Assembly: GCA_900319245.1 (NCBI GenBank)
Contig: ONNQ01000006.1
Location: 1-64,000 of the forward strand
Origin: an uncultured Lachnospiraceae bacterium
Lineage (GTDB): Bacteria > Bacillota > Clostridia > Lachnospirales > Lachnospiraceae
Reading direction: 5' to 3'
Length of the DNA stretch: 64,000 nucleotides
Shown: one piece after another, positions 35,542 to 45,098 of the stretch
Position numbering within the stretch: position 1 is the stretch's first letter
How the letters are laid out: each line of letters begins with the position of its first letter
Made by a program: the position numbers and the translations under genes
The notes under the pieces: model-generated
Seen by the model: only the letters and a program-made list of their open reading frames with translations
Told to the model about the DNA's origin: nothing
Databases searched by the model: none

Positions 35542-36045
35542 CTATTTCTCTTTCATCAGTTCATCAACGATCCTGCCGAAGTTCTCACAGAACTTCGCGT
35601 TATTACTGTTGAGAACACTTGGCATCTTCGCCGCTATATTTTCATAGTCCTTGATGATTCCACCAAGTTCATTGATATCTTCCACTACAATGATATTGCC
35701 CTGTGCCTGCGATACTCTCTCACAGAATTCAAGCTGATGATTGTTGACATGCTCATCAAACTTTTTCTGTCTGGGAACAACCACAGGAATCTTGCCAATC
35801 TGCAGAGGCATTATAAAAGAACTGGGGCCTCCGTGTGTGATCACAATCCGCGCTTCATCCACATACTTGATCATATCCGGGTATGAAAAGAGCTTGCTCC
35901 ATTTACAATGCCTCGGCTTGTATGTGCTGAAGCCGGTCTGGATGATCACATCTTCCGTGATCTCACCGTTCCCTTTCAGCTTATCCATATACTCAACCAG
36001 CCTGTTGAATGGCTGTTCATGAGTTCCAACAGTCACAAATATCAT
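35542..36045 (-). CDS. pssE: Glycosyltransferase subunit PssE (Alg13-like)
   Basis: The 167-residue protein has the Alg13 pattern MIFVTVGTHEQPFNRL and ITHGGPSSFIMPL with PRQKKFDEHVNNHQ. It is the donor-binding half of a two-part GT28 glycosyltransferase and works with the PssD (Alg14-like) membrane subunit encoded just upstream. In capsule systems the pair often adds the second sugar (galactose or glucuronic acid in known cases). The donor here is unknown. Confidence 0.88.
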   Translation of the reverse strand: MIFVTVGTHEQPFNRLVEYMDKLKGNGEITEDVIIQTGFSTYKPRHCKWSKLFSYPDMIKYVDEARIVITHGGPSSFIMPLQIGKIPVVVPRQKKFDEHVNNHQLEFCERVSQAQGNIIVVEDINELGGIIKDYENIAAKMPSVLNSNNAKFCENFGRIVDELMKEK

Positions 36046-36072
36046 TGTTTCTCCAACCCTTGCTGCAGACAG

Positions 36073-36522
36073 TCAGAAGATGCTGCCCAGATTTATCGCC
36101 TTCGGATATACTTTCTTCATTTCCTCCCACTCGACAATGAACCGGTCTGTCACCGGATACACGATCTTACCTGTCATAGTAGGCTTGTCAATGCGGTCGA
36201 AAACCTCAATATAAATCGTCTTAGCTCCCATCATCTTTCCAAGATAGAAAAAAGGAACTGCAACTGCCGCACCCGCCGAGATGATCAGATCCGGCTTTTC
36301 TTTCTTAAGAATCCTAAGTGCTGTCTTTGTATTGAAGAGCAGTGCCTTGGCACTTCGGTTCGAAGGGAAATAGCAGGGATACACTTTTTCACCTTCCAAA
36401 AGGCTTCTGGCATCCTCCTTGTCAAAGGTAACCCAAAAGCGCTCTTTGTCTTGCCAAAAAGGCTTCAGCATATATAGATGGGTCAGGTGTCCGCCAGAGG
36501 ACCCCACAAAGCAAATCTTCAT
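36073..36522 (-). CDS. pssD: Glycosyltransferase subunit PssD (Alg14-like)
   Basis: The 149-residue protein has GSSGGHLTHLYML and the hydrophobic ISAGAAVAVPFFYLGKMMG with IYIEVFDRI, the Alg14 signature. It holds PssE at the membrane. I use ATG at 36522 (MKICFVGSSGG). The upstream open frame (to 36582) lacks a ribosome site, and AAGGA is about 12 bases away from the chosen start. A promoter lies at 36591-36620. Confidence 0.87.
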   Translation of the reverse strand: MKICFVGSSGGHLTHLYMLKPFWQDKERFWVTFDKEDARSLLEGEKVYPCYFPSNRSAKALLFNTKTALRILKKEKPDLIISAGAAVAVPFFYLGKMMGAKTIYIEVFDRIDKPTMTGKIVYPVTDRFIVEWEEMKKVYPKAINLGSIF

Positions 36523-36590
36523 AAACCGTATCAATCCTTCCGGAGATAGTAAAGGTATCCGGGGGAGTTTCCCCAGACACATTATTCTAT

Positions 36591-36620
36591 ATTATACTCC
36601 TTATATGTCTTTTCCCGCAA
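36591..36620 (-). promoter_or_regulatory. Promoter of pssD-pssE
   Basis: On the minus strand TTGCGG and TATAAT are 18 bases apart, about 70 bases upstream of the pssD start. The leader contains a small GGGGAA/TTCCCC-type hairpin. Confidence 0.6.
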
Positions 36621-36739
36621 CTATACATTAAAAACACAGAATATTTAAAGCACACTTCCGCTCTTATACAGCTTACAGTTTATAGGATTTTTTTCAAATA
36701 AGCAAACCTTAATTATCGATTGGGGCTCTTCCGGGCACA

Positions 36740-37636
36740 TTAACGGAGCTCATCGATATATTTTCCGTCCAGAACGTCCTTGAGATACTGTCCGTACTGG
36801 TTCTTTTTCATCGTCTCATAGGTCATAAGAACATCGTCCCGAGTAATCCATTTGTTCAGGTACGCAATTTCCTCCAGGCAGGCGATCTTGCGGTGCTGGT
36901 GCTGCTCCATGGTCTTGACAAAGTTGGTCGCGTCCACAAGGCTCTCATGCGTCCCTGTATCGAGCCATGTAAAGCCCTGGCCCAGGAGCTCCACGTGAAG
37001 CCTTTCCTCTTCGAGGTAGATCCTGTTGAGATCCGTGATCTCGTATTCGCCGCGCGCCGACGGCTTCAGTGCTTTGGCATATTCCACGACCTTCTCGTCG
37101 TAAAAATACAGGCCGGTCACGCAATAATTGCTCTTGGGATGCGCAGGCTTCTCCTCGATGCTGACAGCCTTGCCGTGCTTGTCAAACTCCACGATACCGA
37201 ACCGCTCCGGGTCGTCCACGTAATATCCAAAGATCGTTGCGCCATTTCCTTCCTGCGCGTTCTGCGCGGCCGCCCGCAATCTCTTCTTGAGCCCATGTCC
37301 GGCAAAAATATTGTCGCCAAGCACCATCGCTACGGCGTCGCCCCCGATGAACTCCTCACCGATCACAAACGCCTGGGCAAGTCCGTCGGGACTGGGCTGC
37401 GCCTTGTAGGAAAGATGGATCCCGAACTGGTGCCCGTTTCCTAACAGGAGTTCAAATCGAGGCAGATCCTGCGGCGTCGAGATAATCAAAATATCACGAA
37501 TTCCCGCATTCATTAAGACAGAAAGCGGATAATAGATCATCGGTTTATCATAAATGGGAAGCAGCTGCTTGGATGTCACCATCGTGAGCGGATATAATCT
37601 TGTGCCGGAACCGCCGGCCAGTACAATACCTTTCAT
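36740..37636 (-). CDS. rfbA: Glucose-1-phosphate thymidylyltransferase
   Basis: RmlA (RfbA) forms dTDP-glucose from dTTP and glucose 1-phosphate, the first step to dTDP-rhamnose and related sugars. The 298-residue protein has [29 protein letters not shown] cut here to its core GGSGTRL and [11 protein letters not shown], plus VLGDNIF and the dTDP-site EEKP. The later steps rmlB, rmlC and rmlD are not in this window, so the pathway needs genes elsewhere. The ATG has AGGAGG upstream. Confidence 0.95.
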   Translation of the reverse strand: MKGIVLAGGSGTRLYPLTMVTSKQLLPIYDKPMIYYPLSVLMNAGIRDILIISTPQDLPRFELLLGNGHQFGIHLSYKAQPSPDGLAQAFVIGEEFIGGDAVAMVLGDNIFAGHGLKKRLRAAAQNAQEGNGATIFGYYVDDPERFGIVEFDKHGKAVSIEEKPAHPKSNYCVTGLYFYDEKVVEYAKALKPSARGEYEITDLNRIYLEEERLHVELLGQGFTWLDTGTHESLVDATNFVKTMEQHQHRKIACLEEIAYLNKWITRDDVLMTYETMKKNQYGQYLKDVLDGKYIDELR

Positions 37637-37729
37637 AATGCCCTCCTATCAGTAGTCAAGGTCCTTACCAATCATTATAGAAAATCCTTGTTTGTAAGGC
37701 AAGACGGAGCATTCCCATACATGCATGAA

Positions 37730-37769
37730 AGCATCTGTCCGGCGCACACAGGGGCTCCGAACAGATGCT
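37730..37769 (-). terminator. Terminator of the PrpR-like regulator gene
   Basis: Stem AGCATCTGT-CGG with CCG-ACAGATGCT and a 14-base loop. The T-run is short (TTT) on the minus strand and TTTT on the plus strand. It starts ten bases after the stop. Confidence 0.65.
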
Positions 37770-37778
37770 TTTACGTTC

Positions 37779-39680
37779 TTAGAAGGAATAATCCTTTTCA
37801 ATTCCGTACTTTTTAATATGTCTCCAGAGCGTGGTCTTACTGATTCCCAGCTCTGCCGCCACTTTTTCCCGATTTCCGTTATGTTTCTTTAAAAGCTCTG
37901 CGATCCGCACCGCTTCTTTGTCCTTATACAGGACCACTTTTTCCGTTCCGGGGAGAAGATCCGGAAGGATCTGTTCCACCTGCTTGCGGATAAAGGCCTC
38001 GTCGATACTGCGCTGCTCTGTGAGAAGAATGATCCTCTCGCAGACGCTGGACATCTGTTCCAGATTGCCGGGCCACTCATACTCCTGTACAAATTTGAGC
38101 GCTCCCTGCGTCAGATTGACATACCGCTTGTATTCTTTCTGCCACTGATCGATATAATGGCGAAACCAGTGCAGCGCGTATTCTTTCTGATGCCTGATCG
38201 GGGGAATCTCGATGCTGAGTGTGCTGAGCGCGTAGTAGAGGTCCTGCCTGAACTCGCCCTTCTCTATTTTGGCAATCAGATTGACGGTCGTGGAGGCGAT
38301 CACGCGAACCTTGGTAAAGCTCACTCTGTGGGATCCGTTATGCATGAACTTGCCGCGGATCAGATTGAGCATCTTGTACTGACTCTCTCTGGAGAGCATC
38401 TCGATATTATTGAGAAACAGGGTTCCATCTGCCGCAAGTTCCGCAAGACACGGCGGCGCGCCGGGTCTTGTGGAGTAATTGCCGAACAGCATGTCATCGA
38501 GCGTCTCCGGCATCCATGCGTCACAGTCTACAGGCACAAACGCATTGTTCTTTAAGAGGCTGGCGTTATGGATCGCTTCCGCCATATACACGGCGCCGCC
38601 GCCCTTTTCACCGATGAGCAGAACAGGCGCCTGATAACGGGCGATCTTGCGCACATACTGCTCCATCCTTTTCGTCTCTTTGCTTCCTGTGTAGAACTGT
38701 TCCACCGTAAACTTGGCGATAAATCCTCTTTGATACAGCTCCTTATGAAGCTCTGTATCCATTTCAATGATACGGCGGCCCTCCTGGAAGGTGAGTACAG
38801 CTCCCTGGATCCTGTTGTCAATGCGGATCGGCGCAATATTGACAACAATCTCCATTTTGTGGCTGTTGACGAAAATAGAGTAGCTCTCTTTGCCATCCAC
38901 CAGCGCCTCGTCGAGCGCTTTCCTGCGCAGGCTCGGTATGACCTGCTGCACTCTTTTTCCAACCGGATCTCCCAGGTAGCGTTCCAGAAAATCGCCGCTG
39001 CTGCGGTTGATCCTGCGAATGATCCCGTCGTTATCCACCTGCATAATGCCTGTAAAGGTATTGTTGAGCATTACGTCGATCTCTGCATTATTGGTCTTCG
39101 AGAGCTCAATCGCATAAGAAACCCGCTCAGCCGACTCCAACGCTTCGCACAGGCTTTCTATTCCTGCCGGGATCTTATAATAAGAAAGGCCTAGCTCTGC
39201 GGCGCGTTTGCACGCAGTATCGCCTCCAATAATAGCGTCACAGCCGTCTGCAAGCGCCTCTTCAACGCCTCCTATGAGTTCATCCCTCTTCATCACAAGA
39301 TACTCTTTAAGCACAATGCCAAAAAGCTCATTGTAATGATCAGTATTACCGAACATGTTCTTATACCCAACAAGTCCGATCCTGGGACAATTAAGCGCGA
39401 TCGCATTCTTAAGCGCATAGATCACAACGCCCATTTCCTGCGTCGTGACTTTCATCTCAACCAGCGGGATCGTGACGTTCTCTCTGAGTAGCTGCGCATG
39501 AACGCCTCTGGCGATGATCAGTTCGCACCCTTTCTCTTCCAATTCTTTACCAAGCTGTACTACAGTATCTGTATGTGCATGCTCTACACAAATGATGTCA
39601 AGTGAATGGAAAGACTCCGCATATTCGAGAATCTGATTTGTCTGGACAGGATACGGAAGCAGGATTGCTGTCTTTGTCAT
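37779..39680 (-). CDS. PrpR-like regulator with degenerate bEBP AAA domain
   Basis: The 633-residue protein has a PrpR-N sensor domain (1-180), a PAS domain (about 200-300, IMQVDNDGIIRRINRSSGDFL), an AAA domain of the sigma-54 activator type (about 325-560) and a Fis-type HTH (NREKVAAELGISKTTLWRHIKKYG). Key AAA features are lost: GEKGGGAV (357-364) lacks the Walker A Lys, the GAFTGA loop is replaced by GNYSTRPGAP (400-409), and Walker B has Asn for Asp (GTLFLNNIE). Thus it probably does not activate sigma-54 polymerase by ATP hydrolysis. ATG at 39680 has AGGAGG. It follows the sugar-diacid operon and is its likely regulator. Confidence 0.85.
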   Translation of the reverse strand: MTKTAILLPYPVQTNQILEYAESFHSLDIICVEHAHTDTVVQLGKELEEKGCELIIARGVHAQLLRENVTIPLVEMKVTTQEMGVVIYALKNAIALNCPRIGLVGYKNMFGNTDHYNELFGIVLKEYLVMKRDELIGGVEEALADGCDAIIGGDTACKRAAELGLSYYKIPAGIESLCEALESAERVSYAIELSKTNNAEIDVMLNNTFTGIMQVDNDGIIRRINRSSGDFLERYLGDPVGKRVQQVIPSLRRKALDEALVDGKESYSIFVNSHKMEIVVNIAPIRIDNRIQGAVLTFQEGRRIIEMDTELHKELYQRGFIAKFTVEQFYTGSKETKRMEQYVRKIARYQAPVLLIGEKGGGAVYMAEAIHNASLLKNNAFVPVDCDAWMPETLDDMLFGNYSTRPGAPPCLAELAADGTLFLNNIEMLSRESQYKMLNLIRGKFMHNGSHRVSFTKVRVIASTTVNLIAKIEKGEFRQDLYYALSTLSIEIPPIRHQKEYALHWFRHYIDQWQKEYKRYVNLTQGALKFVQEYEWPGNLEQMSSVCERIILLTEQRSIDEAFIRKQVEQILPDLLPGTEKVVLYKDKEAVRIAELLKKHNGNREKVAAELGISKTTLWRHIKKYGIEKDYSF

Positions 39681-39826
39681 GACTCCTCCTATTCGTTTTT
39701 CCCAATCATACAATTTCATATAGTATCTTCCTTTTTGACTATAATCAGATTCGGCCGATCGCGACACAGCACTATTGAATAAAATCCAGCGGGTAATTTC
39801 AGTAACTCCGATATATGTTCACGAAT

Positions 39827-39844
39827 TGAAATGCACGCGTTTCA
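39827..39844. promoter_or_regulatory. Possible operator: 18-bp imperfect palindrome
   Basis: TGAAATGC-AC-GCGTTTCA is an inverted repeat with one mismatch per arm, centred 155 bases upstream of the PrpR-like regulator gene. It resembles LacI/CcpA-type sites in general shape but is longer than a cre box. No good -35/-10 pair was found nearby. Confidence 0.4.
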
Positions 39845-39925
39845 TTTATAGTAATTATTCTTTCATACCATGCCATTAAAAAGCCATTTGCATTTTGACG
39901 GTATTTTATATGCAATACTTCCAAA

Positions 39926-39962
39926 TAAAAAAGCGGTTTACTTCCACACAAAGTAAACCGCT
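39926..39962 (-). terminator. Terminator of the sugar-diacid operon
   Basis: A perfect 12-bp stem AGCGGTTTACTT/AAGTAAACCGCT, 7-base loop, followed by TTTTTT on the minus strand. It closes the operon after the glycerate kinase gene. Confidence 0.93.
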
Positions 39963-40000
39963 CTCTATAATAATAGGAAAGAATCAGCTGTATAGTAGTG

Positions 40001-41233
40001 TTAACCGATCAGTGCCACTGCCACGTCATTGACGTTTGTGCCGGTGGGACCGGTCATGATCAGTCCGTCCACTTCCTTGAGCGCATGATATGCGTCGTTG
40101 TCCTTAAGAACCGCAAATACATCGATTCCCTTCGCCGCAAATGCCTCCATGGTCTCCGCGTCAACATATCCGCCGGCCGCGTCGGTCGGTCCGTCCGTGC
40201 CATCGCTTCCGACAGAGAAAACGGCCGCGCCGGGCATGCCCGCAATACCGGGTGCCGCCGCGATGGCCAGCTCCTGGTTGCGTCCGCCAAGGCCTTTTCC
40301 TGTCAGGTGAACGACTGTCTCACCGCCTGCGATATAGGCCAGTTTCCGGCCGTCTCCTGCATGCGTTCTGAGAATTCCGGCGAGGAAACTGCCGGCCTCT
40401 CTCGCCTCGCATGTGAGCTGATCCGTGAGGAGGATCGGCTCATAGCCAAGTTCCTCACATTTGACGGCCGCTGCCGCACAGAGTTCCCTGACACTGCCGG
40501 TGATCATGGTGGTCACATTGTCAAGGCTCTTGGGCGTCTCGTTGTCAAGAAGCGTTTTCGCCTCCTCCGAGAACCGAAGTCCATATCGGGAGACGATTTC
40601 CTTGGCCTGTGCACAGGTAGAACTGTCGGGATAGGCGGGACCGCTGGCGATCATATCGAGAGGATCTCCAATAATATCGCTCAGCACAATGCTGCGGACA
40701 TGCGCAGGTGCGCAGGCCTGTGCAAATCGTCCGCCCTTGACAGCCGACAGGCGCTTGCGGATCGTGTTCATTTCCACGATGTCCGCGCCGCATGCCAGAA
40801 GCTGTTTGGTGATATCCTGCAGTTCTTCTCCGCTCACAAGCGGCTGCTCAAAGAGCGCGCTGCCGCCGCCGGACAGAAGGAACAGGACTGTATCATCCGC
40901 CGTGAGATCCTTTACAAGGTCGAGCGCCGCCGCCGTTGCTTTAAAGCTGTTCTCGTCCGGAACCGGATGGCCCGCCTCATAACAGACAACGCCGGGAATC
41001 TCTCCCATTACGTGCTCATACTTGGTCACAACGACGCCGCCGTCCACGCTGCCTATGGTGTCGACTGCTGCCTTCGCCATCTGCCACGCCGCTTTTCCAG
41101 CCGCGACAAGAAGTGTTTTGCCCTTTCCAGGCTTATAGTCTTTCAATGCTCTCTGGACGGCTTCGTCCGGCAGTACAGCCTGCAGGCTCGCCTTGACGAT
41201 CGCGTCCGCATTCTTACGTGTCAAAATATCCAT
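40001..41233 (-). CDS. Glycerate 2-kinase, MOFRL type
   Basis: The 410-residue protein matches the type-2 (GckA/TtuD-like) glycerate kinases: GKAAWQMAKAA near the start, LLSGGGSALFEQP, LSDIIGDPLDMIASGP, and the C-terminal MOFRL motif SVGSDGTDGPTDAAGG. It phosphorylates glycerate to 2-phosphoglycerate and so feeds the product of the reductase GarR into glycolysis. The ATG at 41233 has GAGG six bases upstream. It is the last gene of the operon. Confidence 0.92.
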   Translation of the reverse strand: MDILTRKNADAIVKASLQAVLPDEAVQRALKDYKPGKGKTLLVAAGKAAWQMAKAAVDTIGSVDGGVVVTKYEHVMGEIPGVVCYEAGHPVPDENSFKATAAALDLVKDLTADDTVLFLLSGGGSALFEQPLVSGEELQDITKQLLACGADIVEMNTIRKRLSAVKGGRFAQACAPAHVRSIVLSDIIGDPLDMIASGPAYPDSSTCAQAKEIVSRYGLRFSEEAKTLLDNETPKSLDNVTTMITGSVRELCAAAAVKCEELGYEPILLTDQLTCEAREAGSFLAGILRTHAGDGRKLAYIAGGETVVHLTGKGLGGRNQELAIAAAPGIAGMPGAAVFSVGSDGTDGPTDAAGGYVDAETMEAFAAKGIDVFAVLKDNDAYHALKEVDGLIMTGPTGTNVNDVAVALIG

Positions 41234-41301
41234 ACACAACCTCATTTCTTATTGCCGCAAGGCTCACATCACGAGCCGTTGCGCCATGGGTTTCTATGTC
41301 A

Positions 41302-42660
41302 TCAGCGCACAAGGCAGGGCTTCTTGTGATCATAGACCCAGTTCGGGATCAGATACTGCATTGCTTTGGCATCATCGCGGTCATGCGTGGGCAGGCTGTT
41401 ATAGAGTCTGTTGGCCTCCCATACACGCTCCATGTTCAGGTGCACGCCGAGACCGGGCGCATCCGGAACCTGCAGCTTGCCGCCGATGATCTGCGGCGTA
41501 TCGTCAAGCAGGTTCTGTCCGTCCTGCCAGATCCAGTGGGTATCCAGCGGTGCCGGATCGCCGACCGCTGCCGCACCGACCTGTGCAAAAGCAGCAAGTG
41601 TGATGTCAAAATGATTGTTGGAATGTACGCCCCAGGTAAGGCCCCAGGAATTGAGCAGCTGCGACATACGGATCGCTCCGTCAAAGCCCCAGAAGTGGGG
41701 ATCTGCCAAAATAATGTCGCAGGCGTTCAGGCTCACAGTGTGATAGAACTGCCGCCAGTCAGTCGCGATCATATTGGTGGCAACCTGGAACTGCGTGGCG
41801 TTCTTGAACTCACGCATGATCTCTCTGCTGGAATAGCCCGCCTCCGGCCCGCAAGGATCTTCCATATAGGTGATGATCCCGTGCATATCCTTGCAAAGTT
41901 CAATGGACTCGGCAAGACTCCACGCTCCGTTGGGATCGATATTGACCCTCGCCTCCGGGAAACGCTTCTTGAGCGCCTTCATGGCCTCCATCTCTTCCTC
42001 GCCTCTGAGCACGCCGCCCTTGAGCTTGAAATTGGAGAATCCGTATTTTTCTCTGACCGCTTCCGCCTCTTCCACGATCCGCTCCGGCGTCAGGATCTCC
42101 TCGCGCCGCAGCCTGAACCAGGGATCGCTGCTGTCAGACTCATCCAGATACTGCATGTCGCCTGCCGGCACTTTGTGTCTGTCAGATACATAGAAAAGAT
42201 AGCCGAGCATCTCCACTTCTTTTCTCTGCTGGCCTTCGCCCATCAGATCACACATAGGAACGCCCAGGAACTGTCCGAACAAATCCATCATGGCGCACTC
42301 TATGGCCCATTCACTCTTTACAACATATTTGAGCTTACTGATATCCAGCGTCTGGATGCCTTCGCCATCGTCATCCGCAGCCGGATTTGCCAGCTTATGG
42401 ATTTTCTGCAGCACTTTCCTGTATTGGGAAATCTGCTGTCCCTCAACCAGGGGCTTCATCGCGTTCAGGCAGTCGCAGGTGTAATCGCCGCCGTGAATCT
42501 CGCCGACGCCCGTATGGCCCGCCGAATCCTCCAGAATAACCAGATTTCTCGTAAACACAGGTGCATGCGCGCCGGACAGCGTCATCAGCATACTGTCATA
42601 TCCCGCAACGGGAACTACTGTCATCTTGGTAATGACCGGTGTCGTAGTAAATGCACTCAT
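41302..42660 (-). CDS. gudD: Glucarate dehydratase, paralogue 1
   Basis: The 452-residue enolase-superfamily enzyme has all catalytic residues in view: NFKLKGGV (KxK base), VNIDPNGAW and MEDPCGP (metal ligands), ATNM, and VHSNNH (catalytic His). It dehydrates D-glucarate (and L-idarate) to 5-keto-4-deoxyglucarate. A second paralogue lies directly upstream. Compared with it this copy has a longer loop (residues about 97-115). The ATG has AAGGGAG upstream. Confidence 0.93.
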   Translation of the reverse strand: MSAFTTTPVITKMTVVPVAGYDSMLMTLSGAHAPVFTRNLVILEDSAGHTGVGEIHGGDYTCDCLNAMKPLVEGQQISQYRKVLQKIHKLANPAADDDGEGIQTLDISKLKYVVKSEWAIECAMMDLFGQFLGVPMCDLMGEGQQRKEVEMLGYLFYVSDRHKVPAGDMQYLDESDSSDPWFRLRREEILTPERIVEEAEAVREKYGFSNFKLKGGVLRGEEEMEAMKALKKRFPEARVNIDPNGAWSLAESIELCKDMHGIITYMEDPCGPEAGYSSREIMREFKNATQFQVATNMIATDWRQFYHTVSLNACDIILADPHFWGFDGAIRMSQLLNSWGLTWGVHSNNHFDITLAAFAQVGAAAVGDPAPLDTHWIWQDGQNLLDDTPQIIGGKLQVPDAPGLGVHLNMERVWEANRLYNSLPTHDRDDAKAMQYLIPNWVYDHKKPCLVR

Positions 42661-42695
42661 CGTCAGCTCCCTTCTCGATTATAATCGATACCTAA

Positions 42696-42737
42696 TAAGG
42701 CAGCCGGCTGCTCAATGCTTCAGCCGGCTGTGCCTAA
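42696..42737 (-). other. Intercistronic hairpin between gudD paralogues
   Basis: CAGCCGGCTG occurs at 42701-42710 and 42721-42730 with matching AGGC/GCCT flanks. There is no T-run, so it looks more like an mRNA processing or stability element than a terminator. Confidence 0.6.
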
Positions 42738-42768
42738 TTACAATCAGAATTTCTTCAAGGCAGATTTC

Positions 42769-44097
42769 TTATCTCACCATGCAAGGGCGCTTGGGATCAA
42801 ACGTCCAGCCGGGGATCAGGTACTGCATGCCCTTTGCGTCATCACGCGCGCCGAGGCAGTTCTCAATATACAGTTTATTGGCCTTCATGATCTGGTCGCG
42901 GTCGATCTCGATACCAAGACCGCCCTTCTTGGGAAGGTCAATGCAGCCGTCAACGATCTGCATAGGCTCCTTGGTCAGGCGCTCACGGCCTTCCTGCCAG
43001 ATCCAGTGTGTGTCGATACCATTGAGCTTGCCGGGTACTGCTGCTGCGCACTGTACAACCATGGCAAGGCTGATGTCAAAGTGGTTATTGGAGTGGCATC
43101 CCCACATCAGGCCGAAGTCATTGCAGAGCTGGCCGACGCGAACGGAACCGTTCATGGTCCAGAAATGAGGATCTGCCAGAGGAATATCTACGCTGTTGAG
43201 AGCGATGCAATGTGCCATCTCTCTCCAGTCTGTGTCGATCATGTTGGTTGCGGTAGGCATACCGGAACCGCGCTTGAACTCAGCCATGATCTCGCGGCCG
43301 GAGAAACGACCTTCTGCTCCGCAGGGATCTTCGCAATACGCCAGGATCTTCTTGAACTCAGGCGCAAGCTCGAGTGCCTTGGCAAGAGACCAGCAGCCGT
43401 TGGGATCCAGGTCTACGCGCGCATTCGGGAATGCTTCCTTGATAGCACGGACAGCTTCCAGCTCCTGCTCGGGCTCCAGAACGCCGCCCTTGAGCTTGAA
43501 GTCTTCAAAACCATACTTCTCATAAGTAGCCTTTGCAAGTGCTACGATCGCTTCGGGAGTCATCGCCTCCTCGTGGCGAAGTCTGTACCAATCGCACTCT
43601 GCATCCGGCTCTTCCTCGTAAGGAAGATCTGTTTTCTTGCGGTCTCCAATATAGAACAGATAAGAAAGGAAGCGTACTCTCTCTCTCTGGATGCCGTCGC
43701 CCATAAGAGCTGCTGCGGGAACATCCAGGAATTTGCCCAGAAGGTCAAGAAGCGGAGCTTCAATGGCAGTTACTACATGTACGCCGGTACGAAGGTCAAA
43801 TGTCTGCAGGCCGCGAACGTCGTCCTTGATGTTCTCGTTCAGCCAATTTCTGACCTTGTTCAGTGTCTGCTTGTAATCGCCGATGCTGCTTCCGATGACC
43901 AGGTGCTCTACTGCTTCGAGGGCTGCCGTGATCTTCTGTCCGCCGGGCACTTCGCCAACGCCTTCTGCGCCGGTAGAGTCAGTCAGGATGACGATATTTC
44001 TGGTAAAATACGGTGCATGTGCACCGGAGAGATTCAATTCCATGCAGTCATGTCCGGCTACAGGATATACTTCCATCTTGGTAATAACAGGTACCAT
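42769..44097 (-). CDS. gudD: Glucarate dehydratase, paralogue 2
   Basis: The 442-residue enzyme is close to the E. coli GudD length (446). [27 protein letters not shown] and CHSNNH keep the full active site. I use ATG at 44097 because GGAGG lies seven bases upstream; the frame is open back to 44163. Both copies look active, so they may differ in substrate (glucarate, idarate) or expression. E. coli has a similar pair gudD/gudX, in which GudX is a weak partner. Confidence 0.93.
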   Translation of the reverse strand: MVPVITKMEVYPVAGHDCMELNLSGAHAPYFTRNIVILTDSTGAEGVGEVPGGQKITAALEAVEHLVIGSSIGDYKQTLNKVRNWLNENIKDDVRGLQTFDLRTGVHVVTAIEAPLLDLLGKFLDVPAAALMGDGIQRERVRFLSYLFYIGDRKKTDLPYEEEPDAECDWYRLRHEEAMTPEAIVALAKATYEKYGFEDFKLKGGVLEPEQELEAVRAIKEAFPNARVDLDPNGCWSLAKALELAPEFKKILAYCEDPCGAEGRFSGREIMAEFKRGSGMPTATNMIDTDWREMAHCIALNSVDIPLADPHFWTMNGSVRVGQLCNDFGLMWGCHSNNHFDISLAMVVQCAAAVPGKLNGIDTHWIWQEGRERLTKEPMQIVDGCIDLPKKGGLGIEIDRDQIMKANKLYIENCLGARDDAKGMQYLIPGWTFDPKRPCMVR

Positions 44098-44121
44098 TCC
44101 ATTACCTCCGTTTATGCAATA

Positions 44122-44146
44122 CGGTCCTCTCCCCTGAAGAGGACCG
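44122..44146 (-). other. Intercistronic hairpin
   Basis: A perfect 9-bp stem CGGTCCTCT/AGAGGACCG with a 7-base loop lies between garR and gudD paralogue 2 and is not followed by a T-run. Confidence 0.65.
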
Positions 44147-44171
44147 CGATGTGTAAGAGCCAATCGATCGA

Positions 44172-45056
44172 TTATCTGCCGATCTTGATATCTGTCAGGT
44201 ACTCATAGTACTGTGCGATCGCGCTGTGGTCCTTCTGGCCGCCTTCGTGGTTGTGCATCCACTGCAGGATTTCCTGAACAGCTGCAGTCATGGGAACGGG
44301 AGCGCCTACGCTGTGTGCGCAGTCAAGTGCATTGTTGAGATCCTTGATGTGCAGATCGATCTTGAAGCCGGGCTTGTCGTTGCCGGCGATCATCATCGGT
44401 CCCTTAGCATCCATAACGGTGGAACCTGCGAGGCCGCCTCTGATTGCCTCGAAGACCAGCTGAGGATCTACGCCCGCCTTCTGTGCCATTGTGAACGCCT
44501 CTGCGACCGCCTGGATGTTGCAAGCTACAATAATCTGGTTGGCAAGCTTTGTGGTATTGCCTGCGCCGACTTCGCCGCAGCGAACAATGGATGCGCCCAT
44601 GGTCTCCAGGAGGGGTTTGAACTTGTCAAATACTTCCTGCTTGCCGCCTACCATGAAGGAAAGGGTTCCGTCGATGGCCTTGGGCTCGCCGCCGGAAACA
44701 GGTGCGTCGAGCATCTCGATGCCCTTCTTGGCCAGCTCAGCTGCTACTTCCTTACTTGCAACGGGGTTGATGGAGCTCATGTCGATGAAGACCTGACCTT
44801 CTTTCATGTAGTTCGCAACACCGTTTGCGCCGAGCATGACAGATTTTACGTGAGGGGAGTTGGGAAGCATGGTCATGACTACGTCGCAGGTCTCGCCGAT
44901 TTCTTTGTTGGTAGCCTGCTTAGCGCCACATGCAACAACTTCATCTACTGCAGCCTGGTTGAGATCGCTGACGAGCAGCTCTGTATAACCACCCTTCATG
45001 ATGTTCTTTGCCATGGGCTTACCCATAATTCCAAGTCCGATTAAACCGATTTTCAA
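44172..45056 (-). CDS. garR: 2-hydroxy-3-oxopropionate (tartronate semialdehyde) reductase
   Basis: The 294-residue beta-hydroxyacid dehydrogenase has the NAD(P) loop [12 protein letters not shown] (5-16), the substrate loop [11 protein letters not shown], and the catalytic Lys in GNTTKLANQ. It reduces tartronate semialdehyde to D-glycerate, the step before glycerate kinase. The start is TTG at 45056 with AAGGAGG eight bases upstream. Confidence 0.93.
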   Translation of the reverse strand: MKIGLIGLGIMGKPMAKNIMKGGYTELLVSDLNQAAVDEVVACGAKQATNKEIGETCDVVMTMLPNSPHVKSVMLGANGVANYMKEGQVFIDMSSINPVASKEVAAELAKKGIEMLDAPVSGGEPKAIDGTLSFMVGGKQEVFDKFKPLLETMGASIVRCGEVGAGNTTKLANQIIVACNIQAVAEAFTMAQKAGVDPQLVFEAIRGGLAGSTVMDAKGPMMIAGNDKPGFKIDLHIKDLNNALDCAHSVGAPVPMTAAVQEILQWMHNHEGGQKDHSAIAQYYEYLTDIKIGR

Positions 45057-45098
45057 TGTTTTGTCCTCCTTAAAGATAAATTGTCATTCCTACTGAAC

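Noticed and set aside
39681-39925. A sigma-54 (-24/-12) promoter before the PrpR-like gene
   Set aside because: TGGCATG occurs near 39870-39876 but the required downstream TTGC element at the right distance is missing.
41218-44208. Two plus-strand open frames of nearly 490 codons
   Set aside because: Both are antisense to the glucarate dehydratases and similar to each other only because the dehydratases are paralogues.
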